Positions 1-7,753 of a stretch of 64,000 nucleotides of DNA are shown piece after piece. The stretch lies in contig OZ248454.1 of assembly GCA_965234335.1 (NCBI GenBank), forward strand, positions 124,001 to 188,000. The letters run 5' to 3'. Below the pieces are notes generated by a model, which searched no databases, was not told the DNA's origin, and saw only the letters and a program-made list of their open reading frames with translations. Made by a program: the position numbers and the translations under genes. The stretch's first letter is position 1; each line of letters begins with the position of its first letter. This stretch comes from Leadbetterella lacustris (lineage in GTDB: Bacteria; Bacteroidota; Bacteroidia; Cytophagales; Spirosomataceae).

Positions 1-176
1 TGATTGGAGCCATGTTGATGCTTACCAACGAAGAATGGATGAAACCAGGAGTTTATAACGTAGAAGAACTTAATCCAGATCCGTTTATGGAATTGCTCAA
101 TATCCACGGATTGCCATGGAACGAGCAAGTGGATGGGGTTTTGCCGCATGAGTACCACTTCGACTCCGCTCAGTGA
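1..176 (+). CDS. Carboxynorspermidine/saccharopine dehydrogenase family, C-terminal end (5' truncated by window)
   Basis: Only the last 57 codons are in the window, in frame from base 3. The tail contains MKPGVYNVEELNPDPFMELL and GLPWNEQ, which resembles the C-terminus of saccharopine dehydrogenase-like proteins of the carboxynorspermidine dehydrogenase type. That enzyme makes carboxynorspermidine or carboxyspermidine from aspartate semialdehyde and a diamine, and the next enzyme of the pathway, nspC, lies at 3319, which supports the call. The final residues HFDSAQ and the TGA stop are encoded by the first unit of the tandem repeat that starts near 157, so the native stop has probably been replaced by repeat sequence. 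The assignment rests on a short fragment plus context. Confidence 0.65.
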   Translation, partial: IGAMLMLTNEEWMKPGVYNVEELNPDPFMELLNIHGLPWNEQVDGVLPHEYHFDSAQ

Positions 177-540
177 CCGCATTTCGGCTACGCTCAATGA
201 CCGCATTTCGGCTACGCTCAATGACCGCATTTCGGCTACGCTCAGTGACCGAACTTCGGCTACGCTCAGTGACCACACTTCGGCTACGCTCAGTGACCAC
301 ACTTCGGCTACGCTCAGTGACCGCACTTCGGCTACGCTCAGTGACCGCACTTCGGCTACGCTCAGTGACCGCACTTCGGCTACGCTCAGTGACCGCACTT
401 CGGCTACGCTCAGTGACCGCACTTCGGCTACGCTCAGTGACCGCACTTCGGCTACGCTCAGTGACCGAACTTAGGCTATACTCAGTGACCGCACTTAGGC
501 TACGCTCAGTGACCGAACTTCGGCTACGCTCAGTGACCAC
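157..540. repeat. 24-bp tandem repeat, 16 units
   Basis: Sixteen back-to-back 24-bp units run from 157 to 540 with core CTTCGGCTACGCTCAGTGAC. The first unit differs (CTTCGACTCCGCTCAGTGAC), and scattered units carry single changes such as CAATGACC for CAGTGACC and TTAGG for TTCGG. Because 24 is a multiple of 3, the array is open in several frames and produces spurious proteins such as VTERSRSA repeats on the minus strand. The first-unit form matches the palindromic element at 35256-35279, so the array looks like local amplification of a dispersed element. The first unit supplies the end of the upstream gene. Confidence 0.97.
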
Positions 541-544
541 GCCG

Positions 545-568
545 TTGTCTGAGCGGAGCCGAAGACAA
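545..568. repeat. Palindromic element of the same family next to the 24-bp array
   Basis: TTGTCT at 545-550 and AGACAA at 563-568 form an inverted repeat around GAGCGGAGCCGA. This is the same core as the tandem array but in the opposite orientation. It lies directly at the stop codon of the GIY-YIG gene and could act as a weak hairpin between the convergent genes; there is no strong T-run. Confidence 0.6.
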
Positions 569-913
569 TTACTGCGATGCTTCAATTTTCGCTTTTATTG
601 CCTTTTCAAACTCATATCTGGATGAATGAGAATTGTTTGCACAGGCGGCTAACTTATGTAGCTCATCAAAATTCCTTTCCATTAAGGCCATTTTTTTAGC
701 CCTTGACCAACCTTGAATTTGTTTTTCTCTGTAAAAAGCTTCGCCAATCCTGTCAAATTCCTCAAAGTAAATCAATTTAACAGGTAGCCTCTTGCTCGTA
801 TGATTTGCACCCAAACCAGCCTGATGTTCATCAAATCTTTTAAGTAAATCAATTGTACTTCCTACATAAAATGACCCATCTGAGCATTCAAGAATATACC
901 TCCAACCTTTCAT
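569..913 (-). CDS. GIY-YIG nuclease-superfamily protein (UPF0213-like)
   Basis: A 114-residue protein with the GIY-YIG signature near the N-terminus: YILECSDGSFYVGST at about residues 6-20, with the conserved Arg in LLKRFDEH and a Glu-containing AFYREKQIQGWSR segment near 59-71. Family members are small single-domain proteins, usually 80-100 residues, with the nuclease fold of UvrC and homing endonucleases. The cellular role of stand-alone members is not established. The extra C-terminal 20 residues are basic and unlike the core. The gene is monocistronic and ends against the repeat array; it diverges from the riboswitch-controlled receptor gene. Confidence 0.85.
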   Translation of the reverse strand: MKGWRYILECSDGSFYVGSTIDLLKRFDEHQAGLGANHTSKRLPVKLIYFEEFDRIGEAFYREKQIQGWSRAKKMALMERNFDELHKLAACANNSHSSRYEFEKAIKAKIEASQ

Positions 914-1012
914 GACTCATACTTATTTTGATTTAGTCGAAGACCAAACTTACAAAATATTCTGTTTCAACGAAATTAGAACCAAATTTTCATCTTACCT
1001 TTGCTTCAGTTT

Positions 1013-1185
1013 TAGGGTTCAAAGGTGCATTTCTTGCATCGAATGAATAATAGGGAATCACGTTAAAGTCGTGAGCTGTCCCCGCAACTGTGCGGTTTAT
1101 TTGCTTCATTTTACCTCTAAGCCACTGATAAGCATACACTTATTGGGAAGGCAAAAATGAAAAACCAAGCCAGGAGACCTGCCCC
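1013..1185 (+). promoter_or_regulatory. Cobalamin riboswitch (B12 element)
   Basis: The leader of the BtuB-like gene contains the hallmarks of a cobalamin riboswitch in the right order: GGTGCAT near 1025, GGGAATCACGTTAAAGTCGTG around 1053-1073, the B12-box-like GAGCTGTCCCCGCAACTGT at 1072-1091, AAGCCACTG around 1119-1127, GGGAAGGC around 1145-1152 and AAGCCAGGAGACCTGCC at 1167-1183. It ends about 80 nt before the ATG at 1266. In this class binding of a B12 coenzyme represses expression, usually at translation initiation in Bacteroidota. No clear intrinsic terminator is seen between it and the start, although a T-rich run lies at 1240-1254. Confidence 0.95.
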
Positions 1186-1265
1186 AGAATTATCCTTTTT
1201 GCTGTCATACGGTGGATGTGTAGCAACGAGCGGTCGCCCTTTTTTTATTTTTTTACAAAAAACAA

Positions 1266-3227
1266 ATGTTTCAAACATTCAAAAAACTCCTTTTTGTAGG
1301 TTTCTGCCTGCAAGCAAATCTCGCGTTTTCACAATCCGATAACCAACTTCAAGATGTGGTCGTTACGGCCAACAAATATCCGCAAAAATTGAATCAAACA
1401 GGTAAGGTTTTAACAGTAATTGGTGATTCTGTAATCAAAGCCAACGTAGGTCTAAGTCTCGGGCAACTTTTAAGTCAGCAAGTAGGCGTAATGGTTATCG
1501 GCAGTGGACAAACCACCGGGAGTACTCAAAATGTGTCTCTGAGAGGTGTAAATTTTGGCCATACGCTAATACTGATTGATGGTGTGCCCGTGAATGAAGC
1601 GTCAGGAATTGGAAGTACATTCGATATCAATCTGCTGCCGCTACAACAGATTGAGCGAGTAGAAATCATGAAAAACGGACAGTCGAGTCTTTATGGGTCT
1701 GATGCAATTGGCGGTGTAATAAACATCATTACCAACAGAAAAAGTAAAGAAAAACAAAGCATTTCGGCCAGTTTAGCCGCAGGAAGTCAACAAACACTTC
1801 AGGCTAACTTTGGTGTTTTTGGGACATTAAATAAAACTAACTATAATTTTTCGCAGTCTTTAGCTACTACCGGCGGTTTTTCAGCAGCCGCTCCAAAAAC
1901 ACACACCGATAAGTTTGAAAACGATGGATTCAATACCTCAAATTCTCAGCTTTCTATTACCCATGAATTAGCTAAAAATTTAACAATTAACGGTTTATAT
2001 AGATTCAACGCCTACAAAACAGATTTAGATGAAGGTGCATTTGTGGATGACAAAGACTATGCTTATTTGAGCAAAAACAATCAAATTGGAGGTGGACTGC
2101 AGCTACAATTACCAAAAGGAAAATTGGTTTTTAATTATTTATACAACCAAACCTACCGCAATTTCAAGAACGATAGCTCTGATGTTGCGGCGAGTGCTTT
2201 TTCGCGTTTTTCAAATACCGATTATACCTCAAAAGCTTCTTTTGCAGAGATTTTTACAAATTTCAAACTACACAAAACTACTGAATGTTTAATTGGAGCA
2301 GATTACATAGCCCAAAATATGGCCTATGATTATTTTTCAATGAGCTCTTTTGGACCTTTTACTGATGCCCCGATTTTGGCAGATTTGGCCAATATAAACA
2401 ACCAAAGTCTGTACAGTTCGATAAATGTAAATCTCCAAAACGGCCTTGGATTGGAATTAGGCGGCAGATTTAACAATCATTCTGTTTACGGCAATAATTT
2501 TACATATTCCGTTAATCCATTTTATGTGATAAACGATTACCTGAAGCTTTTTGCAACTGCTTCGAGTAGTTTCAAAAACCCTGCTCTATACCAATTATAT
2601 TCTCCTTACGGAAATCTTGAACTGAAGCCTGAAAACGCCAGAACTATAGATTTGGGATGGCAGTTTTTCGGAAAGTCGAAATCTAATTACTTCAGAATGG
2701 TATATTTCAATAGACAATATACTGACCTCATTTCGTTCCTTTCTACCAACAAACCACCCTACGGGCAATACATCAACCTCGCTGAACAAAGCAATAATGG
2801 CTTAGAATTAGATGGAAATGTAAATTACAAAAAACTGTCATTTTCAACCAATTACACCTTTTTAAATGGTAAAATTTCAGATGATTTAAAACTAAATTCT
2901 AAGGAAATAAATGCATTCTTGAGAAGACCAAATCACAATTTGAATCTTACGGCATCTTATAACTTCAATTCAAAACTTAAAGGCTCGGTAACTGCTCAGC
3001 ATTTAAGCAAAAGGAACGATTTGTATTACAACAGTGACACATTTGCAAACGAGGCGGTTATTCTTGATGGTTTTACACAAATACATACCAACTGGAATTA
3101 TAAAATAAGTGAGGCCGTTGGCGTATTCCTTAACATCCAAAATCTTGCAAATAAATCGTTTACAGAGGTTTATGGATATTCTTCTAGGCCATTTACAGCA
3201 TTAGTAGGATTGAGCTTCGCAAAATAA
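1266..3227 (+). CDS. btuB: TonB-dependent outer-membrane receptor, BtuB-like (vitamin B12/corrinoid uptake)
   Basis: A 653-residue receptor with an N-terminal signal peptide (about residues 1-22, ending AFSQ), a TonB-box-like stretch QLQDVVVTANKYPQKL, a plug domain with the motifs VSLRGVNFGHTLILIDGVP and GSDAIGGVINI, and a 22-strand-type barrel ending in an aromatic-containing C-terminus (ALVGLSFAK). The cobalamin riboswitch directly upstream makes a corrinoid the probable substrate; the family alone would not distinguish B12 from siderophores. No btuCDF genes are adjacent. The start at 1266 is chosen because it gives a complete signal peptide; the overlapping ORF from 1157 lies in the riboswitch and is rejected. 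Confidence 0.9.
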   Translation: MFQTFKKLLFVGFCLQANLAFSQSDNQLQDVVVTANKYPQKLNQTGKVLTVIGDSVIKANVGLSLGQLLSQQVGVMVIGSGQTTGSTQNVSLRGVNFGHTLILIDGVPVNEASGIGSTFDINLLPLQQIERVEIMKNGQSSLYGSDAIGGVINIITNRKSKEKQSISASLAAGSQQTLQANFGVFGTLNKTNYNFSQSLATTGGFSAAAPKTHTDKFENDGFNTSNSQLSITHELAKNLTINGLYRFNAYKTDLDEGAFVDDKDYAYLSKNNQIGGGLQLQLPKGKLVFNYLYNQTYRNFKNDSSDVAASAFSRFSNTDYTSKASFAEIFTNFKLHKTTECLIGADYIAQNMAYDYFSMSSFGPFTDAPILADLANINNQSLYSSINVNLQNGLGLELGGRFNNHSVYGNNFTYSVNPFYVINDYLKLFATASSSFKNPALYQLYSPYGNLELKPENARTIDLGWQFFGKSKSNYFRMVYFNRQYTDLISFLSTNKPPYGQYINLAEQSNNGLELDGNVNYKKLSFSTNYTFLNGKISDDLKLNSKEINAFLRRPNHNLNLTASYNFNSKLKGSVTAQHLSKRNDLYYNSDTFANEAVILDGFTQIHTNWNYKISEAVGVFLNIQNLANKSFTEVYGYSSRPFTALVGLSFAK

Positions 3228-3251
3228 TTCCTTAAAAACCGATATAATTAA

Positions 3252-3287
3252 CGCCAAAGAATCAATTTCTTTGGCGGTATTTTTTTG
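3252..3287 (+). terminator. Intrinsic terminator after the BtuB-like gene
   Basis: CGCCAAAGAA (3252-3261) pairs perfectly with TTCTTTGGCG (3267-3276) around a 5-nt loop and is followed by GTATTTTTTT. It sits 25 bp after the receptor stop and before nspC, so it separates the two transcripts. Confidence 0.88.
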
Positions 3288-3318
3288 ATTGAGTAATTTC
3301 GCATAAAAAACCAAACAA

Positions 3319-4455
3319 ATGGCAATCGACTTCTCACAAATACCTTCTCCATGCTACGTTTTAGAGGAAAAACTTTTTCGCAAAAACCTTGAATTGATCA
3401 ACCGAGTTCAGACCCAATCAGGAGCTGAAATTATCTTGGCCTTAAAGGGTTTTTCGATGTACAGGATGTTTCCGATGGTGAAAAAATTTCTTTCGGGTGC
3501 CACTGCCAGCTCACTGAACGAAGCCCGACTCATTTTTGAAGAAATGGACTGCCTCGCTCATAGCTACTCACCGGCCTATAAACCTGAGGAGTTTGAAGAA
3601 TTGATGGGCTATAGTTCACATATTACTTTCAACTCCCTGAATCAGTTTCAGCAGTTTAAAAACCAAGTGGATGCTTTTGAAAGAAAAATATCAATGGGCT
3701 TGCGAATCAACCCGCAATATGCCGAAGTAAGCACCGATATGTATAATCCTTGTGTGGTAGGTTCGCGGTTGGGAATCACCAGAGACGCCCTTGGAGACAC
3801 TTTACCAGAAGGAATAGAAGGCCTTCACTCCCACACCATGTGCGAGAACGACTCTTATGTTTTGGAGCGTACTTTGGTACATATTGAGGAAAAATTCGGC
3901 GATTTGTTACATCAAATCAAATGGCTTAATCTGGGTGGTGGACACCTAATGACCAAAGAAGGTTACGACCACGCTCACCTCATAGCTACCATAAAACGTG
4001 TGAAAGCTACTTATAACATTGACATTATTCTAGAACCAGGTTCTGCTATTGCTTGGCAAACGGGGTATTTGAGAAGCCGAGTGTTGGATATTGTGGATGC
4101 CCAAGGCGTTGATGTAGCCATTTTGGATATTTCTTTTGCCGCTCACATGCCCGATACTTTAGAAATGCCTTACAAACCCAAAGTTTGGGGAGCAACAGAT
4201 GCCGTTCAAGGAAAACCAACATACAGGCTAGGTGGTATGACCTGTTTAGCAGGCGATTATATGTCGGAATACTCCTTCGAGAAGCCTTTAGAAATTGGTG
4301 ATACTGTCATTTTTGATGATATGATACACTATACTATGGTGAAAACCACCACTTTTAATGGTGTTGGATTGCCGTCTATAGGCATTTGGCACGAAGACGA
4401 CACTTTTGAATTGGTGAAAAGCTTCGGTTTTGAAAGTTTTAAGGAGAAAATTTGA
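3319..4455 (+). CDS. nspC: Carboxynorspermidine decarboxylase
   Basis: A 378-residue fold-III PLP-dependent decarboxylase. The PLP lysine is in ILALKGFSMYRMF (Lys43), GLHSHTMCEN and WLNLGGGHLMTKEGYD match the conserved substrate and phosphate-binding regions, and LEPGSAIAW carries the E-P-G motif near the active site. The enzyme decarboxylates carboxynorspermidine or carboxyspermidine, the last step of the alternative polyamine pathway used by most Bacteroidota. The probable dehydrogenase partner ends at 176, so the two genes are now separated by the repeat array, the GIY-YIG gene and the B12 receptor. Length agrees with the family. Confidence 0.93.
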   Translation: MAIDFSQIPSPCYVLEEKLFRKNLELINRVQTQSGAEIILALKGFSMYRMFPMVKKFLSGATASSLNEARLIFEEMDCLAHSYSPAYKPEEFEELMGYSSHITFNSLNQFQQFKNQVDAFERKISMGLRINPQYAEVSTDMYNPCVVGSRLGITRDALGDTLPEGIEGLHSHTMCENDSYVLERTLVHIEEKFGDLLHQIKWLNLGGGHLMTKEGYDHAHLIATIKRVKATYNIDIILEPGSAIAWQTGYLRSRVLDIVDAQGVDVAILDISFAAHMPDTLEMPYKPKVWGATDAVQGKPTYRLGGMTCLAGDYMSEYSFEKPLEIGDTVIFDDMIHYTMVKTTTFNGVGLPSIGIWHEDDTFELVKSFGFESFKEKI

Positions 4456-4466
4456 GTTATTTTAGA

Positions 4467-4700
4467 ACACAGATTACACGGATTGGACTGATTTGCACTG
4501 TTATTTTGAATGACTTTGAGTTTCATGGATTTTAGTTTTTTTTGAATATCCATATTAATGGGAATACAGATAACACGGATTGGACTGATTTGCACTGTTT
4601 TTTTAGTGACTTTCTGTTTCAAGGATTTTAGTTTTTTTTGAATATCCTTATTTATTGGAACACGGATTGGACTGATTTATAGTGTTTTTTTCAATGACTT
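4467..4700. repeat. Three imperfect direct repeats, about 87-97 bp each
   Basis: The string ACACGGATTGGACTGATTT recurs at about 4476, 4573 and 4660, each followed by a similar TTTTTGAATATCC/GATTTTAGTTTTTTTTG segment. The spacing is 97 and then 87 bp. The same ACACGGATT core occurs at 52322-52443 and, degenerate, before 45046, so this is a dispersed intergenic repeat family. No gene is visible in the stretch. Confidence 0.85.
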
Positions 4701-4726
4701 TGAGTTTTACGGTAAACTAGAAACAC

Positions 4727-5296
4727 ATGAAACGAATCTATTTATTGGCAGGTCCAAATGGGGCGGGAAAAACCACTGCATCGCAATCACTGTTGCCAGA
4801 GTTGTTGGATTGTTAAGAATTTGTAAATGCTGACGAAATTGCAAAAGCACTTTCTCCCTATAAACCCGAAAGTGTGGCTTTGGAAGCAGGCAGGATAATG
4901 CTTTCAAGACTTAACCATTTGATGGCCGCTGGAGAAACTTTCGCTTTTGAAACCACCTTAGCAACAAAAAGCTATAAAAACTTGTTGTTAAGAGCAAAGG
5001 GAAAGGGATATGAAACATACCTTATTTTCATTTACTTGAATTCTCCTAGTTTAGCATTGAAAAGAGTTCAAACTAGAGTAATAGAAGGTGGACATAACAT
5101 ACCGGAGGAAACAATTTTCAAAAGATACTCGAATGGTTTGAAAAACTTCTTTCATATTTACATGGATAATGTTGATGAGTGGATTTTTGTTGACAATTCA
5201 AACAATGATGCGAAGATAATCGCAGAAGGTAATTCATTCGAAAACAACATTCTAGACTTAAATACCTGGACTTTAAATTCAAAAAATAATTTATGA
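4727..5296 (+). pseudogene. Zeta-toxin-like P-loop kinase, interrupted by an in-frame TAA
   Basis: Reading from ATG at 4727 gives MKRIYLLAGPNGAGKTTASQ, with a perfect Walker A (GPNGAGKTT, residues 9-17), then LLPELLDC and a TAA stop at 4814-4816. The same frame continues with EFVNADEIAKAL and runs intact to 5296, including FETTLATKSYKN and RVQTRVIEGGHNIPEETI, both typical of zeta/UDP-N-acetylglucosamine-kinase-like toxins of Bacteroidota. A single substitution of a sense codon (probably AAA) to TAA explains the break. A restart at ATG 4874 would lack the P-loop and be inactive. The stop of this frame overlaps the start of the next gene by 4 bp (ATGA), as in a coupled toxin/partner pair. A sequencing error is possible but cannot be judged here. 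Confidence 0.85.
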
Positions 5297-5478
5297 AAAA
5301 AAATAATTTTGAATTACATGACAAGGTTTTGAAAGGAATGGAAGATTCCTACAAAAAAATGGTAGAATTTAAAAAGTACAAAAAGACACCAATTGTAACA
5401 TCTCTTGACGGAGAAATCGTGCATTTAGACCCATTTCTAGCTGAGCCAGAAGTAAAATATCAAAAAACAGAAAAATAA
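5293..5478 (+). CDS. Small partner protein of the zeta-like kinase (candidate antitoxin)
   Basis: A 61-residue charged protein without membrane segments or signal peptide. It contains a helical first half (HDKVLKGMEDSYKKMVEFKK) and a short TPIVTSLDGEIVHLDP segment. Small proteins of this kind commonly accompany zeta-type P-loop kinases in Bacteroidota, here with a 4-bp translational overlap. It is intact although the kinase is broken, which would be tolerated if this is the antitoxin. It also ends only 2 bp before the VWA gene and may be cotranscribed with it. The antitoxin role is inferred from position only. Confidence 0.6.
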   Translation: MKKNNFELHDKVLKGMEDSYKKMVEFKKYKKTPIVTSLDGEIVHLDPFLAEPEVKYQKTEK

Positions 5479-5480
5479 TA

Positions 5481-6584
5481 ATGCTAGGATTTCAGTTTTC
5501 AGACTTTAAGCCCGACGAAAAGAAAAATACCGGTTTTGAAAAACTCTTGGATATTTTCCAACAACTGCTTTTGATATTTTCGGGTAATGTATCAGAAGCT
5601 TTGGCATATATGAACGATTTGGATAGGCAATATAAGCTCACTGACGACAAATATGGCATTGCAGATTTTATCGATGACCTCAAAGAGAAAGGTTATTTGG
5701 CCGAAGTAGATGGCGACGGTGAGATGATTATGACGCCCAAGTCAGAGCAAAGTATTAGAAAACGCAGTTTGGAGGAGATTTTCGGGAAACTCAAAAGAGC
5801 CAAATCTACAGGGAATCACAGAACGGCCTATACAGGAAGCTCTGACGAAAACAGCAGCGACATTAGATCGTTTCAATTTGGCGACAGCCTCGACCAAATA
5901 GCCATGACGGAGTCAATTCGAAATGCCCAAATCAACAACGGCATGAGCGACGATTTGGTCATTTACGAGAAGGATTTGGAAGTAACCGACAGAGAGTCGA
6001 ACATTCAAACCTCCACGGTTTTGATGATTGACATCAGCCATTCCATGATTTTGTATGGCGAAGACCGCATAACTCCTGCCAAGAAGGTTGCCTTGGCTAT
6101 GGCCGAGATTATCCGAACTCGATATCCGAAAGACACATTAGATATTATTGTTTTTGGTAACGACGCATGGCAAATTTCACTCAAAGACATTCCTTATCTG
6201 GAAGTTGGCCCTTATCACACCAACACCGTGGCAGGTCTTGAACTCGCCATGGATTTGCTGAGAAGAAGAAAAACAAAAAATAAGCAGATATTTATGATAA
6301 CCGACGGCAAGCCAACTTGCTTAAAGGAGGGAATCAGATATTACAAAAACAGCTTTGGCCTTGATAGAAAAATCGTAAACAAAACATTCAACATTGCAGC
6401 TCAAGCACGCCGATTAAATATTCCGATAACAACCTTTATGATTGCACAAGATTCTTATTTGAAGCAGTTTGTACATGAATTCACCGAAATAAACAAAGGC
6501 AGAGCCTACTACAGTAATCTTGATGGATTGGGTGGTTTTGTGCTAGAAGATTTTGAAAGGAATAGGAGGAGGAAGGTGAAATGA
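5481..6584 (+). CDS. VWA-domain protein (MIDAS), partner-type of MoxR/magnesium-chelatase-like ATPases
   Basis: A 367-residue soluble protein. The C-terminal half is a von Willebrand factor A domain with a metal-ion-dependent adhesion site: DISHS at residues 184-188, a Thr in the TNTVAGLELAMDLL loop and TDGKP near 274. The N-terminal 170 residues are helical and charged. Such proteins usually work with a neighbouring AAA+ ATPase of the MoxR or ChlI type; none is found next to it here, so the partner may lie elsewhere or the locus may have been rearranged when the zeta-like pair arrived. The stop codon lies at the first unit of the GAGTTTT repeat. Confidence 0.85.
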   Translation: MLGFQFSDFKPDEKKNTGFEKLLDIFQQLLLIFSGNVSEALAYMNDLDRQYKLTDDKYGIADFIDDLKEKGYLAEVDGDGEMIMTPKSEQSIRKRSLEEIFGKLKRAKSTGNHRTAYTGSSDENSSDIRSFQFGDSLDQIAMTESIRNAQINNGMSDDLVIYEKDLEVTDRESNIQTSTVLMIDISHSMILYGEDRITPAKKVALAMAEIIRTRYPKDTLDIIVFGNDAWQISLKDIPYLEVGPYHTNTVAGLELAMDLLRRRKTKNKQIFMITDGKPTCLKEGIRYYKNSFGLDRKIVNKTFNIAAQARRLNIPITTFMIAQDSYLKQFVHEFTEINKGRAYYSNLDGLGGFVLEDFERNRRRKVK

Positions 6585-6631
6585 GTTTTGAGTTTTGAGT
6601 TTTGAGTTTTGAGTTTTGAGTTTTGAGTTTT
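6583..6631. repeat. GAGTTTT heptanucleotide repeat, 7 units
   Basis: Seven perfect copies of the 7-bp unit GAGTTTT begin inside the stop codon of the VWA gene and end in a T-run. This is a simple-sequence tract that could vary in length by slippage. It is untranslated in the annotated layout. Confidence 0.95.
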
Positions 6632-6671
6632 TTGAAAATTTTAGTTGCTGTTGCATTAGTTTATATCTAAA

Positions 6672-7358
6672 ATGACCCTAAAAGAACGCTATAAAAATCT
6701 GATTGAATATTTTGAGGCGAATATGCCCAATCCTGAAACGGAATTGAGTTATTCTAATCCCTATGAATTGTTGGTGGCGGTAATTTTGTCAGCACAATGC
6801 ACCGATAAAAGGGTAAATATGGTTACGCCAGAATTATTTAAGCGTTTTCCGAACGCCACAAGCCTTTCTAGATCTGACTCAGACGAGGTTTTTGAGTACA
6901 TAAAAAGTATTTCTTACCCCAACAACAAAGCGAAACACTTGGTGGGTATGGCGAAGATATTGGTCGAAAATTTCAACAATATAGTTCCCGAATCTATCGA
7001 GGACCTCACCAAAATGCCAGGAGTGGGTAGAAAAACTGCCAACGTAATAGCGTCAGTAATTCATAATCAACCGACTATGGCAGTTGATACGCATGTTTTC
7101 AGGGTGTCGCATCGATTGGGCCTAGTGAATCTAAAGGCAAAAAGTCCCTTATTAGTAGAAAAAGAATTGGTTAAGCTTTTTGATGAAAAAATAATACCTA
7201 AGGCTCACCACTGGTTGATATTGCATGGGCGATATACTTGCTTAGCAAGAAATCCCAAATGCTCGGAATGTGGAATAACGCAATGGTGTAAGTCTTACGA
7301 AAAAATACAAAAACTGGGCATAGTTGCAGTGGATAAAAAACTACCTTCAATAAACTAA
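6672..7358 (+). CDS. nth: Endonuclease III, DNA glycosylase/AP lyase
   Basis: A 228-residue base-excision-repair enzyme removing oxidised pyrimidines. The helix-hairpin-helix is at MPGVGRKTANVIAS with the catalytic lysine K121; the catalytic aspartate is D139 in AVDTHVFRV. Four cysteines at 190, 197, 200 and 206 (C-x6-C-x2-C-x5-C) form the [4Fe-4S] site. The length fits the family. It is convergent with a small membrane protein gene whose stop directly abuts its own. Confidence 0.96.
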   Translation: MTLKERYKNLIEYFEANMPNPETELSYSNPYELLVAVILSAQCTDKRVNMVTPELFKRFPNATSLSRSDSDEVFEYIKSISYPNNKAKHLVGMAKILVENFNNIVPESIEDLTKMPGVGRKTANVIASVIHNQPTMAVDTHVFRVSHRLGLVNLKAKSPLLVEKELVKLFDEKIIPKAHHWLILHGRYTCLARNPKCSECGITQWCKSYEKIQKLGIVAVDKKLPSIN

Positions 7359-7655
7359 CTATAGGCTTTTTATTTTCTTTAGTACAACAAGTCCAATCAA
7401 GAATATACCAATTGGAACAATTGAAATTAAAAAAGCCAAAATATAGGCATTTTCATCAAAAAAATCCCATGCGATCTTATAAGCCAAAGCCAAAATCGCG
7501 GGATAAGAAATAAACAAAAGAGGCAAAAAAAACAGGTATAATGGATGTGCGTTTTTGTGCTTATTTAGCAAATAAAAAAACTCACTATTGAAAAAAAACC
7601 AATAGTAAAGAGATACCAAACCTAATATCTGAATTATTACTAATGTGTATAACAT
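7359..7655 (-). CDS. Small membrane protein, three predicted TM segments
   Basis: A 98-residue protein made almost entirely of hydrophobic stretches at about residues 2-21, 39-63 and 71-92, with a basic end (KKIKSL). No family was recognised. Its stop codon abuts that of nth with no gap, and no terminator is visible between them. Confidence 0.6.
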   Translation of the reverse strand: MLYTLVIIQILGLVSLYYWFFFNSEFFYLLNKHKNAHPLYLFFLPLLFISYPAILALAYKIAWDFFDENAYILAFLISIVPIGIFLIGLVVLKKIKSL

Positions 7656-7753
7656 AAAATTATTTCATAATTCATAACTAATGAAAAAATCATGCCAAAA
7701 GTGCTTAAGCCATTGACTACTCGATAAATGGTAACAATAAATGTCTGGTAGAA

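Noticed and set aside
157..540. Possible CRISPR array
   Set aside because: The units are contiguous with no spacers, so it is a plain tandem repeat; no cas genes are present.
97..625. Long reading frames on both strands with VTERSRSA or SVTALRLR repeats
   Set aside because: They are produced by the 24-bp tandem array, which is open in several frames because its unit is a multiple of 3. No start signals or family support exist.
1211..1254. Intrinsic terminator as expression platform of the riboswitch
   Set aside because: There is a T-rich run but no convincing stem before it.
1157..1342. 61-codon ORF starting inside the riboswitch
   Set aside because: It covers the 3' part of the cobalamin riboswitch and the start of the receptor gene in another frame.
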